Source of the DNA: Nesterenkonia halotolerans
Lineage (GTDB): Bacteria; Actinomycetota; Actinomycetes; Actinomycetales; Micrococcaceae
DNA length: 64,000 nucleotides
Assembly: GCF_014874065.1 (NCBI RefSeq)
Contig: NZ_JADBEE010000001.1
Location: forward strand, 372,001 to 436,000
Direction of reading: 5' to 3'
The first letter of the stretch is position 1; each line of letters opens with the position of its first letter. Shown here piece after piece: positions 56,271 through 63,139 of the stretch. Below the pieces are notes generated by a model. It did not search any database and had not been told where the DNA came from. It worked only from the letters and a program-made list of their open reading frames with translations. The position numbers were made by a program, and so were the translations under genes.

Positions 56271-57377
56271 TCAGAGCTGGTGACCCAGCTTGTATTCGCC
56301 CTGTTTCCAGGAGGGCATGGACTCCTCGTCGTCCTTGCGGGTGTAGGAGAACCCGTCGGCGCCGATGGTGACATCCATCTCGGAGGCATCGGTGCGCTCC
56401 GCGGCGGGGACGGGACGTCCGTGGAGGTCCAGCACCGTGGAGGCCTCCGTATACCAGGACGGGACCACCGGGTTGCCCCACCAGTCGCGGCGCTGGTTGT
56501 CATGCACGTCCCAGGTCACCACGGGGTTGTCGGGATCTCCGGTGTAGTAGTCCTGGGTGTAGATCTCGATGCGGTGCCCATCGGGGTCACGGATGTAGAG
56601 GTAGAAGGCGTTGGAGACGCCGTGGCGTCCGGGGCCGCGCTCGATATGATCCGAGAGACGCAGCGCCCCGAGCTTGTCGCAGATGGCCAGCACGTTGTGC
56701 TTCTCGTGAGTGGCGAACGCGACGTGGTGCATGCGTGGTCCCGCACCTCCGGTCATGGCGGTGTCGTGGACGGTGGGCTTGCGTCTCATCCACGCCGCGT
56801 AGGTGGTGCCATGCTCGTCCTGGATGTCTTCGGTGACTCGGAACCCGAGGTCCTCCATGTACGCCACAGCCTTGGGCACATCGGGGGTGACCTGGTTGAA
56901 GTGGTCCAGGCGGACCAGTGCGCCGGGGGTGTAGAGGTCATAGCGCCAGGCGAGCCGTTCCACGTGTTCGACCTCGTGGAAGAACTCGTAGGGGAAGCCC
57001 AGCGGATCCTGGACCCGCACGGAATCCCCGATGCCTCGGGTGAAGCCCTCTCTTTGGCGGATGACCTCGCAGCCGAGCTCGGCGTAGAAGGCCTCAGCCT
57101 TGTCCAGGTCCTCGGGGGCTCGCACGCGGTAGGAGAAGGCGGCGACGGCGGCCTGCTCGCCGCGGCGCAGCACCAGGTTGTGGTGGATGAACTCCTCCAT
57201 GGACCGGAGGTAGATCGCATCCTCATCCTCGGCCGTGACGGTGAGGTCCAGGACGTCGACGTAGAAGTCCCGCGACCGCTGGAGATCGGTGACGATGAGC
57301 TCCATGTAGGCGCAGCGCAGGATGTCGGGTGCGGGGACGGAGGGAGTCGGGACTCGAGGGAAGGAGGTGTCTGTCAT
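56271..57377 (-). CDS. hpaD: Homoprotocatechuate (3,4-dihydroxyphenylacetate) 2,3-dioxygenase
   Basis: An extradiol dioxygenase that opens homoprotocatechuate to 5-carboxymethyl-2-hydroxymuconate semialdehyde (CHMS). The 368-residue protein is very close to the Brevibacterium fuscum Fe(II) enzyme. Metal ligands are His in RLDHFNQVTPD, His in RMHHVAF and Glu in HRIEIYTQDYY. Second-shell acid-base residues include the His of TVHDTA and the Tyr of NAFYLYIRD. The start at 57377 gives APDILRCAYMEL near the N-terminus, as in that enzyme. It anchors the identity of the pathway. Confidence 0.96.
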   Translation of the reverse strand: MTDTSFPRVPTPSVPAPDILRCAYMELIVTDLQRSRDFYVDVLDLTVTAEDEDAIYLRSMEEFIHHNLVLRRGEQAAVAAFSYRVRAPEDLDKAEAFYAELGCEVIRQREGFTRGIGDSVRVQDPLGFPYEFFHEVEHVERLAWRYDLYTPGALVRLDHFNQVTPDVPKAVAYMEDLGFRVTEDIQDEHGTTYAAWMRRKPTVHDTAMTGGAGPRMHHVAFATHEKHNVLAICDKLGALRLSDHIERGPGRHGVSNAFYLYIRDPDGHRIEIYTQDYYTGDPDNPVVTWDVHDNQRRDWWGNPVVPSWYTEASTVLDLHGRPVPAAERTDASEMDVTIGADGFSYTRKDDEESMPSWKQGEYKLGHQL

Positions 57378-57426
57378 CTGAAGCGTCCTTGCTTGATGGT
57401 GAAAACGTGAGGGTGGAGGAGGGTGG

Positions 57427-58932
57427 TCAGTCGGCCTTGCCGAAGACGGGGTTGTGGACTTCACCGAGGTTGATGTGCACGGCCTGCTGGTCGGTGTAGA
57501 AGTCCAGCGAGCGGTAGCCGCCCTCGTGCCCGAGACCGGAGGCTTTGACCCCGCCAAAGGGGGTGCGCAGGTCGCGCACGTTGTTGGAGTTCAGCCACAC
57601 CATTCCGGCCTGCACCGACTGGGCGAAGTTGTGCGAACGCTTGAGGTCGTTGGTCCAGATATAGGCGGCGAGCCCGTACTTGGTGTTATTGGCGAGCTCG
57701 AGGGCCTCCTCCTCGGAGTCGAAGGGCGTGATGGCGACCACCGGGCCGAAGATCTCCTCCTGGAAGATCCGTGCGTCGCTGGGCACATCGGCGAAGACAG
57801 TGGGAGCCACGAAGTTTCCTGTCGGGAATCCCTCTGGGCGTCCGCCGCCTGCTACGAGTCGGGCCTCGCCCTTGCCGATCTCGATATAGCTCATGACCTT
57901 CTCAAAGTGCTCCGGGTGTACCAGCGCACCGACCTCGGTCTCACGCTCATGCGGGAAGCCGATCTTGACCCGCTTGGCCTGGGCGGCATAGCGCTCGACG
58001 AACTCGTCATAGATGCTGCGCTCGACCAGGATCCGGCTGCCCGCGGTGCAGCGCTCGCCGTTGAGGGAGAAGACTCCGAAGACGGTGGCGTTGATGGCGG
58101 CTTCAAGGTCGGCGTCGGCGAAGACGACGGCGGGCGACTTCCCGCCCAGCTCCATGGAGAGCCCCTTCAGCGCGGGTGCGGCATTGGCGAAGATGGTCTG
58201 CCCGGTGCTGGATTCTCCCGTGAAGGAGATCAGTGGCACGTCCGGGTGCTTCACCAGCGCATCGCCGGCCTGCTCCCCCAGCCCGTTGACCAGGTTGAAC
58301 ACTCCAGTGGGCAGTCCCGCTTCGGCGAAGATGCCGGCCCACAGGCTGGCCGAGAGCGGAGTGAACTCGGCGGGCTTGAGCACCACGGAGTTGCCCGCCG
58401 CCAGCGCGGGGGCGAGCTTCCAGCTCTCCAGCATGAACGGCGTGTTCCAGGGGGTGATCAGTCCAGCGACGCCGATGGGCTTGCGGCTGACGTAGTTGAC
58501 CTGCCGTCCGGGGACCTTGTAGACGTCGTCGGCCTGGGCCACGATCAGGTCGGCGAAGAAGCGGAAGTTCTCGGCGGCGCGGCGCGCCTGACCCAGCGCC
58601 TGAGTGATCGGAAGGCCCGAGTCGAAGGACTCCAATTCGGCGAGGCGGTCTCCGCGGCCCTCGACCAGGTCCGCGATCCGGTGCAGCACCCGGGAACGCT
58701 CGCGCGGGAGCATCTCGCGCCAGGGCCCGGTCTCGAAGGCCCGTCGGGCCGCGGCGACGGCGAGGTCCACATCCGCCTTGGTGCCGGCGGCGGCGTGGAT
58801 ATAGGTCTCGTTGGTGACCGGGTTGAGCACCTCGAAGGTGCCGCCCTCGGCCGAGTCCACGGACTCGCCGTCGATGTAGTGCTGGATCCGTTCGGGCAGA
58901 TCAGCCGGGACGGGGGTCTGATAGTCGTTCAT
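57427..58932 (-). CDS. hpaE: 5-carboxymethyl-2-hydroxymuconate semialdehyde dehydrogenase
   Basis: HpaE oxidises CHMS with NAD to the dicarboxylate. The 501-residue aldehyde dehydrogenase has TPWNTPFMLESWKLAPALAAG, SFTGESSTGQ, catalytic Glu in SMELGGKSPAVVF and catalytic Cys in NGERCTAGSRILVE. It ends VHINLGEVHNPVFGKAD. It lies 50 bp before hpaD in the operon and 57 bp after the GntR gene. Confidence 0.94.
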   Translation of the reverse strand: MNDYQTPVPADLPERIQHYIDGESVDSAEGGTFEVLNPVTNETYIHAAAGTKADVDLAVAAARRAFETGPWREMLPRERSRVLHRIADLVEGRGDRLAELESFDSGLPITQALGQARRAAENFRFFADLIVAQADDVYKVPGRQVNYVSRKPIGVAGLITPWNTPFMLESWKLAPALAAGNSVVLKPAEFTPLSASLWAGIFAEAGLPTGVFNLVNGLGEQAGDALVKHPDVPLISFTGESSTGQTIFANAAPALKGLSMELGGKSPAVVFADADLEAAINATVFGVFSLNGERCTAGSRILVERSIYDEFVERYAAQAKRVKIGFPHERETEVGALVHPEHFEKVMSYIEIGKGEARLVAGGGRPEGFPTGNFVAPTVFADVPSDARIFQEEIFGPVVAITPFDSEEEALELANNTKYGLAAYIWTNDLKRSHNFAQSVQAGMVWLNSNNVRDLRTPFGGVKASGLGHEGGYRSLDFYTDQQAVHINLGEVHNPVFGKAD

Positions 58933-58989
58933 CGGATGTGTTCTCCTTCTGGCGCTCGGGCGCTGGGCTCAATGGGTGCTCGTGGCAGG

Positions 58990-59667
58990 TCAGCGGGCGG
59001 TCGTGGCAGTGTGCCGGCCCTGTTCGCGATAGGCCTCCACGGTGCGCCACTTGTGCTGGCGGACTGCCATCTCGATGTCCAGGGGGTCGGCATCTTCACG
59101 GATCAGCCGCAGGATCTCGTCGTGCTCCTGCACCGAGCGTGGCGCGCGCTCGGGCACGAAGCTGAAGGTGGAGCTGCGCAGCCCGGCCATCCGGTTCCAT
59201 CCGCGATCGGCAAGTTCCGCGATGTGCGGGTTGGGGCAGCGGTGGAAGAGCGCGCGGTGGAACTTCTCGTTCAGCGAGGTGAACACCACCGGGTCGAAGT
59301 TCTCGAGCATGGCGCGCATGGAATCGTTGATCGACTGTGCCCGGTCGATGTCCTCCTGGGACATCTGCGGCAGGGCCAGTGCGGTGGCTGCACCTTCGAG
59401 GACCCCGAGGGTCTGCATGGTGTCGATGTACTCAGCGCTGTTGACCATGGCGACCCGGGCCCCGACATTGCGCTCAAACTCCACCAGGCCCTCGGCCTCG
59501 AGCCGACGCACGGCCTCCCGCACGGGAACCACGCTGATCCCGAGCTCCTTGGCGATCGCGCCGAGCACCAGCCGGTATCCGGGGTTGAACTCACGGCCGA
59601 TGATGCGCTCCCGGACCCAGTCATAGGTCAGCTCGGACTTGCTGATGCGTTCATCGATCCGGATCAC
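58990..59667 (-). CDS. GntR-family (FCD) transcriptional regulator
   Basis: A 225-residue regulator. The winged HTH (about residues 10-75) includes LVLGAIAKELGISVVPVREAVRRLEAEGL. The FCD ligand domain (about 85-210) has LNEKFHRALFHRCPNP and the metal-type His residues of the family (EHDEIL, QHKWRTVEA). It starts in an ATGA overlap with the FAH-RraA gene. It probably senses a pathway acid and represses the operon through the palindrome at 61220-61227. Confidence 0.92.
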   Translation of the reverse strand: MIRIDERISKSELTYDWVRERIIGREFNPGYRLVLGAIAKELGISVVPVREAVRRLEAEGLVEFERNVGARVAMVNSAEYIDTMQTLGVLEGAATALALPQMSQEDIDRAQSINDSMRAMLENFDPVVFTSLNEKFHRALFHRCPNPHIAELADRGWNRMAGLRSSTFSFVPERAPRSVQEHDEILRLIREDADPLDIEMAVRQHKWRTVEAYREQGRHTATTAR

Positions 59668-61166
59668 GGCCCCTCCCCATCGGTGGCGGGAGCCTCTACC
59701 TGAGTCTGCCCCGCCGCCTCGCGGTGGCCCTGGGCCGCGTCGTAGCGAGCGCGCCAGGTGGAGTTCATGGGGAAGAGCCCGTCCACGGGGTGCCCGGCCT
59801 TGACCTGGTCCGCGATCCAGCCGTCCTCGGTCTCCTTGGTCAGCGCCGCATCTGCCACATCCTCGGCGATGCCGGGAGGCAGGACGATGACCCCGTCGTC
59901 GTCACCCACGATGATGTCTCCTGGCTGCACTGTGGCTCCGCCGCAGGCGATGGTGAGATCGGCGTCCCAGGGCACGTGCTTGCGGCCGAGCACAGCCGGG
60001 TGGGCGCCCTGACTGAAGACCGGCAGTGCGATATCGGCCACGGTGGCGTAGTCCCGGACTCCCCCGTCGGTCACGACGCCGGCCGCTCCGCGCTGCAGGG
60101 CGCGCAGCGCAAGGATGTCGCCGAGGGTGCCGGAGCCACGCTCTCCGCGTGCCTCGATCACGATCACCTCGCCCTCGTCCACGGAGTCGAAGACCCGCTT
60201 CTGTGCGTTGAAGCCGCCGCCGTGAGAGGCGAAGAGGTCTTCGCGGTTCGGCACGAAACGCAGGGTGCGGGCGGTGCCGATGAGCTTGGTTCCGCTGCGG
60301 GTGGGGCGCACGCCGTCGATGGTCACGTTGTTGAAGCCTCGCTTGCGCATCTCCTGGGACAGGCCGGCCACCGGAGCCTCGAGCAGCTTCGCGCGCAGCT
60401 GTTGGTCCAGCATGGAGGCAGGCGCCTGTGGGAGTCCCGCAGATGCACGTGAGCCCCAGGCCTCTTCACGCTGGGTGTCATTGACCTGGGGCAGGCTGCC
60501 CAGGGCAGGATCGAAGCCCGCGCGGCCCTCGGTGACCGTGCTGATCAGCCGACCGCTGGTGAGCTCGCCGGCATCCACCTGGACCTCGACGATGTCGCCG
60601 GGCTCTGCGACAGAGGCTCCCGCCGGGGTGCCGGTCAGGATGACGTCCCCCGCCTCCAGGGTCAGGTGCTGGGAGATGTCGGCGAGGAGCTGGCGCAGCG
60701 GGAAGATCATGGCGTCGGTGGTGTCGTCCTGGACCAGCTGCCCGTTCTTCCAGGTGCGCAGGCGCAGCGAGTCCGGGTTCACCTCGGCCGCGGGGATCAG
60801 GGACGGGCCCAGCGGGGTGTAGCCGTCGCGGCCCTTGTTGCGGACGTTGGATCCCTTGTCTGCGGCTCGCAGGTCATAGAGGCCCCAGTCGTTGGCGGCG
60901 GTGACCGCGCTGACATGGGACCACGCGTCCTGCGTGCGGATATGGCGGCCGGCGGTGCCGATCACCAGGGCGATCTCACCCTCGAAGGCCAGCAGCTCGG
61001 TGCCGGCGGGACGCACCACGGTCTCCCCGGAGGCGGCGATGGAGCTGGTCGGTTTGAAGAAGTACGAGGGTGCCTCCGGCCGGCGGCCCCGCTCGGCCGC
61101 GCGGGACTCGTAGCTGATGTGGACAGCGATGATCTTGCCGGGTGTGCCCAGGGTATGCGCGGTCAT
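59664..61166 (-). CDS. Fusion of FAH-family and RraA-like domains (predicted CHM isomerase/OPET decarboxylase)
   Basis: The first part (about residues 1-235) is a fumarylacetoacetate-hydrolase fold with metal-binding FEGEIALVIG, NDWGLYDLRAADKG and ILTGTPAGASVAEPGD. The second (about 265-455) is an RraA/HMG-aldolase fold with GTLGDILALRALQRGAAG and the catalytic Arg-Asp of TDGGVRDYATVAD, then GDDDGVIVLP. E. coli HpaG instead has two FAH domains doing isomerisation and decarboxylation, so this fusion probably covers those two steps. RraA-fold enzymes are known to decarboxylate oxaloacetate. ATG 61166 follows AGGAG. It is the first gene of the operon. Confidence 0.85.
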   Translation of the reverse strand: MTAHTLGTPGKIIAVHISYESRAAERGRRPEAPSYFFKPTSSIAASGETVVRPAGTELLAFEGEIALVIGTAGRHIRTQDAWSHVSAVTAANDWGLYDLRAADKGSNVRNKGRDGYTPLGPSLIPAAEVNPDSLRLRTWKNGQLVQDDTTDAMIFPLRQLLADISQHLTLEAGDVILTGTPAGASVAEPGDIVEVQVDAGELTSGRLISTVTEGRAGFDPALGSLPQVNDTQREEAWGSRASAGLPQAPASMLDQQLRAKLLEAPVAGLSQEMRKRGFNNVTIDGVRPTRSGTKLIGTARTLRFVPNREDLFASHGGGFNAQKRVFDSVDEGEVIVIEARGERGSGTLGDILALRALQRGAAGVVTDGGVRDYATVADIALPVFSQGAHPAVLGRKHVPWDADLTIACGGATVQPGDIIVGDDDGVIVLPPGIAEDVADAALTKETEDGWIADQVKAGHPVDGLFPMNSTWRARYDAAQGHREAAGQTQVEAPATDGEGP

Positions 61167-61219
61167 AGGTCTCCTCGACGAGCCGGTCCGGATCGCTCCG
61201 GCGGGATGATATTCCAGAT

Positions 61220-61246
61220 CGTATACGCTATGTGATCTGTCGCACA
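61220..61246 (-). promoter_or_regulatory. Promoter and operators of the homoprotocatechuate operon
   Basis: On the minus strand, TTGTGC followed after 16 bp by TATACG (or 18 bp by TACGAT) gives a plausible promoter. The -10 overlaps a perfect palindrome CGTATACG (61220-61227), typical of FCD-GntR operators. The -35 overlaps TGTGA-N6-GCACA (61231-61246), a one-mismatch CRP/GlxR site. Placement over the core promoter suggests repression by GntR; the CRP-like role is open. Confidence 0.6.
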
Positions 61247-61302
61247 ACCCCTGCTGGGGATTCTGTGCACCGCTCCTGAGTGGGCCCACTTCTGCGCAGA
61301 CG

Positions 61303-61347
61303 CGAGAAGAAGGGTGCAGCCGTTGGAGACATCCCCCAGCTGCACCC
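61303..61347 (-). terminator. Probable terminator after the APC permease gene
   Basis: GGGTGCAGC (61312-61320) and GCTGCACCC (61339-61347) form a 9-bp stem with an 18-nt loop. On the minus strand TTCTTCTCG follows the stem. It lies 24 bp after the permease stop and separates it from the operon promoter. Confidence 0.5.
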
Positions 61348-61370
61348 CTCTGCCCGTCAGGAGTCGGGGA

Positions 61371-62852
61371 TCAACCGATGTTCGCCTCTCGGACACCGCG
61401 GTAGATCTCGGGTCGTGAGCGCTTGAGGTGGTGCCCCCAGAGCAGACCGACCAGGCCAGAGCCGATGATCACCCCGGGCAGCAGGATCACCAGAACGGAG
61501 AACCCTTCCGCATCGATCATGACGTCGAAGTTGAACATGATCAGAAGGGCGATGATGCCGAGTCCGATCGCTGCGAGCAGCGGGGCAATGGTCCGCGCGA
61601 AGAGCGGGTGGCGCTCGGGATCTCGGTTGAAGTAGCGCAGCGCCGCCACGGAGGTGATGCACAGCAGCAGCACCAGACCGAATCCTGCGGCGTTGGTCAG
61701 CCACGGAAACATCGTCAGCACGGGGAAGAGCGGACCCAGTTCTGAGCCGGCCCCTGCTATGGCGAAGATGATGATCATCACGAGTCCGAGCCCGCTCTGG
61801 GTGAGCGAGCCGGCCACCGGAGCGCCGCTGAGCCTCCCTGTGCGTCCAAGCACTGCGGGCAGCACCCGTGCCCGCCCCATGGAGAAGAAGTATCGAGCCG
61901 CAGCGTTGTGGAACGCCACCAGCGCCGCCATGATGCTGGTCAGGAAGAGCACTGCCGCGAGGTTGACCAGCAGGGCCGGCAGCTTCCCGTCCAGGAAGAC
62001 GAAGACGAGATCAGGGCCCCATTCCTGGGCCTGCGCGACGATCTGGGAGGGGCCGAGGCCAGCTGCCAGCGCCCAGGAGGAGGCGGCGTAGAACACCGAG
62101 ATGATGGCGACCGCGATATAGGTGGCTCGCGCCACGGAACGCTCGGGATTCTTCGCCTCCTCCGAGTAGATCGCGCCGGACTCGAACCCCATGAAGGCGG
62201 CCATGCCGAAGGCCAGCAGCGCACCGAGGCTGCCGTTCAACCAGTTCTCCGGCATCAGCGTCTCGGCGGTGACGCCTTCGGGAGCAACGGAGAGGGAAAG
62301 CAGGCTGACCACGATCACGACGAGGAACTCCAGCAGCACGATGACCGCGAGGAGCTTCGCCGAGAGATCGATCCGATTGACCCCGAGCACTGCCACCAGC
62401 AGCCAGCCGACCAGCGCGCAGATCCACCAGGCGAGGGTGACCCCGAAGAGGTCATGGATGATCGAGGACGCAGTGAAGCCAAAGACACCATAGATGCCGA
62501 TCTGCATCGCGTTATAGGTCACCAGCGCCAGAAAGGAGGTGCCGATCCCCGGTCGAACTCCCAGCCCCGCGGAGACGTAGGCGTAGAAGGCGCCCGCGTT
62601 CTGCACGTAGGTGCTCATCCTTCCGTACCCGACGGCGAAGAGCCCGAGGATCACGCCCAGCAGCAGGTAGCCCACGGGCACCCCGGTCTGCCCGGTGATG
62701 GCGAAGCTGGTGGTGGCGCCTCCTGCCAGCACGGTCAGCGGCGCGGAGGCGGCGATGATCAGGAACACCAGGGCAGGGACTCCCAGGGTGCGTCGGGCCA
62801 GTGCGGTCTCCTCGGCTGTGGGCGGTCGTGCCGGCGCGGCGGATTCAGCCAT
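61371..62852 (-). CDS. APC-superfamily amino acid/amine permease
   Basis: A 493-residue transporter with about twelve to fourteen helices. The N-terminal motif LIIAASAPLTVLAGG, then AGAFYAYVSAGLG, GFESGAIYSEEAKNPERSVARATYIAV and FHNAAARYFFSMGR, are typical of APC permeases (YhdG/aromatic-amine group). The ATG at 62852 has AGGAG 7 nt upstream. It is transcribed toward the catabolic operon and divergent from the AraC-type activator, so an aromatic amine or amino acid feeding the pathway is the likely cargo. Confidence 0.87.
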   Translation of the reverse strand: MAESAAPARPPTAEETALARRTLGVPALVFLIIAASAPLTVLAGGATTSFAITGQTGVPVGYLLLGVILGLFAVGYGRMSTYVQNAGAFYAYVSAGLGVRPGIGTSFLALVTYNAMQIGIYGVFGFTASSIIHDLFGVTLAWWICALVGWLLVAVLGVNRIDLSAKLLAVIVLLEFLVVIVVSLLSLSVAPEGVTAETLMPENWLNGSLGALLAFGMAAFMGFESGAIYSEEAKNPERSVARATYIAVAIISVFYAASSWALAAGLGPSQIVAQAQEWGPDLVFVFLDGKLPALLVNLAAVLFLTSIMAALVAFHNAAARYFFSMGRARVLPAVLGRTGRLSGAPVAGSLTQSGLGLVMIIIFAIAGAGSELGPLFPVLTMFPWLTNAAGFGLVLLLCITSVAALRYFNRDPERHPLFARTIAPLLAAIGLGIIALLIMFNFDVMIDAEGFSVLVILLPGVIIGSGLVGLLWGHHLKRSRPEIYRGVREANIG

Positions 62853-63025
62853 GTCTGTTCTCCTCATCTGGTGAACTCTCCGGAATCTGGGTGACGTCGT
62901 CGCCACCTGTTGTCGAGAAGTATCCCGAGCAGAGGACGGAGGAGTCTTGCATCACGGTGCACCTGAGTTGTCCATTCCGGCGGGCTCCGGCTCCACCGTC
63001 CCGCGGGATGATGCTTTACAAGCCC

Positions 63026-63041
63026 TGTGAGGGGTGTCACA
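63026..63041. promoter_or_regulatory. Perfect CRP/GlxR-type site
   Basis: TGTGA-GGGGTG-TCACA fits the classical TGTGA-N6-TCACA consensus exactly. It lies in the 287-bp divergent region between the permease and AraC genes, about 100 bp before the AraC start. In actinobacteria such sites bind Crp/GlxR, giving carbon-source control. Confidence 0.6.
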
Positions 63042-63086
63042 CTCAGCAAGCACGAAGGTTTACATACCCGAAATGCCCCTGCCATC

Positions 63087-63110
63087 GATATTGAGCGCTT
63101 GCTCAATATC
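63087..63110. promoter_or_regulatory. Perfect 10-bp inverted repeat before the AraC-type gene
   Basis: GATATTGAGC and its exact complement flank a 4-nt spacer (GCTT). CCAT and ATGG extend the dyad on both sides with one unpaired base. It ends 29 bp before the AraC ATG. It looks like an operator of a dimeric regulator rather than an AraC-type direct repeat. Confidence 0.6.
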
Positions 63111-63139
63111 ATGGAGGGAACTCACTTGCAGGAGGGACT

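Noticed and set aside
57454..59703. A 749-codon open frame on the plus strand across hpaE and the GntR gene
   Set aside because: It has no family motifs, and it is the antisense of two genes with clear catalytic and HTH motifs. High GC makes such long shadow frames common.
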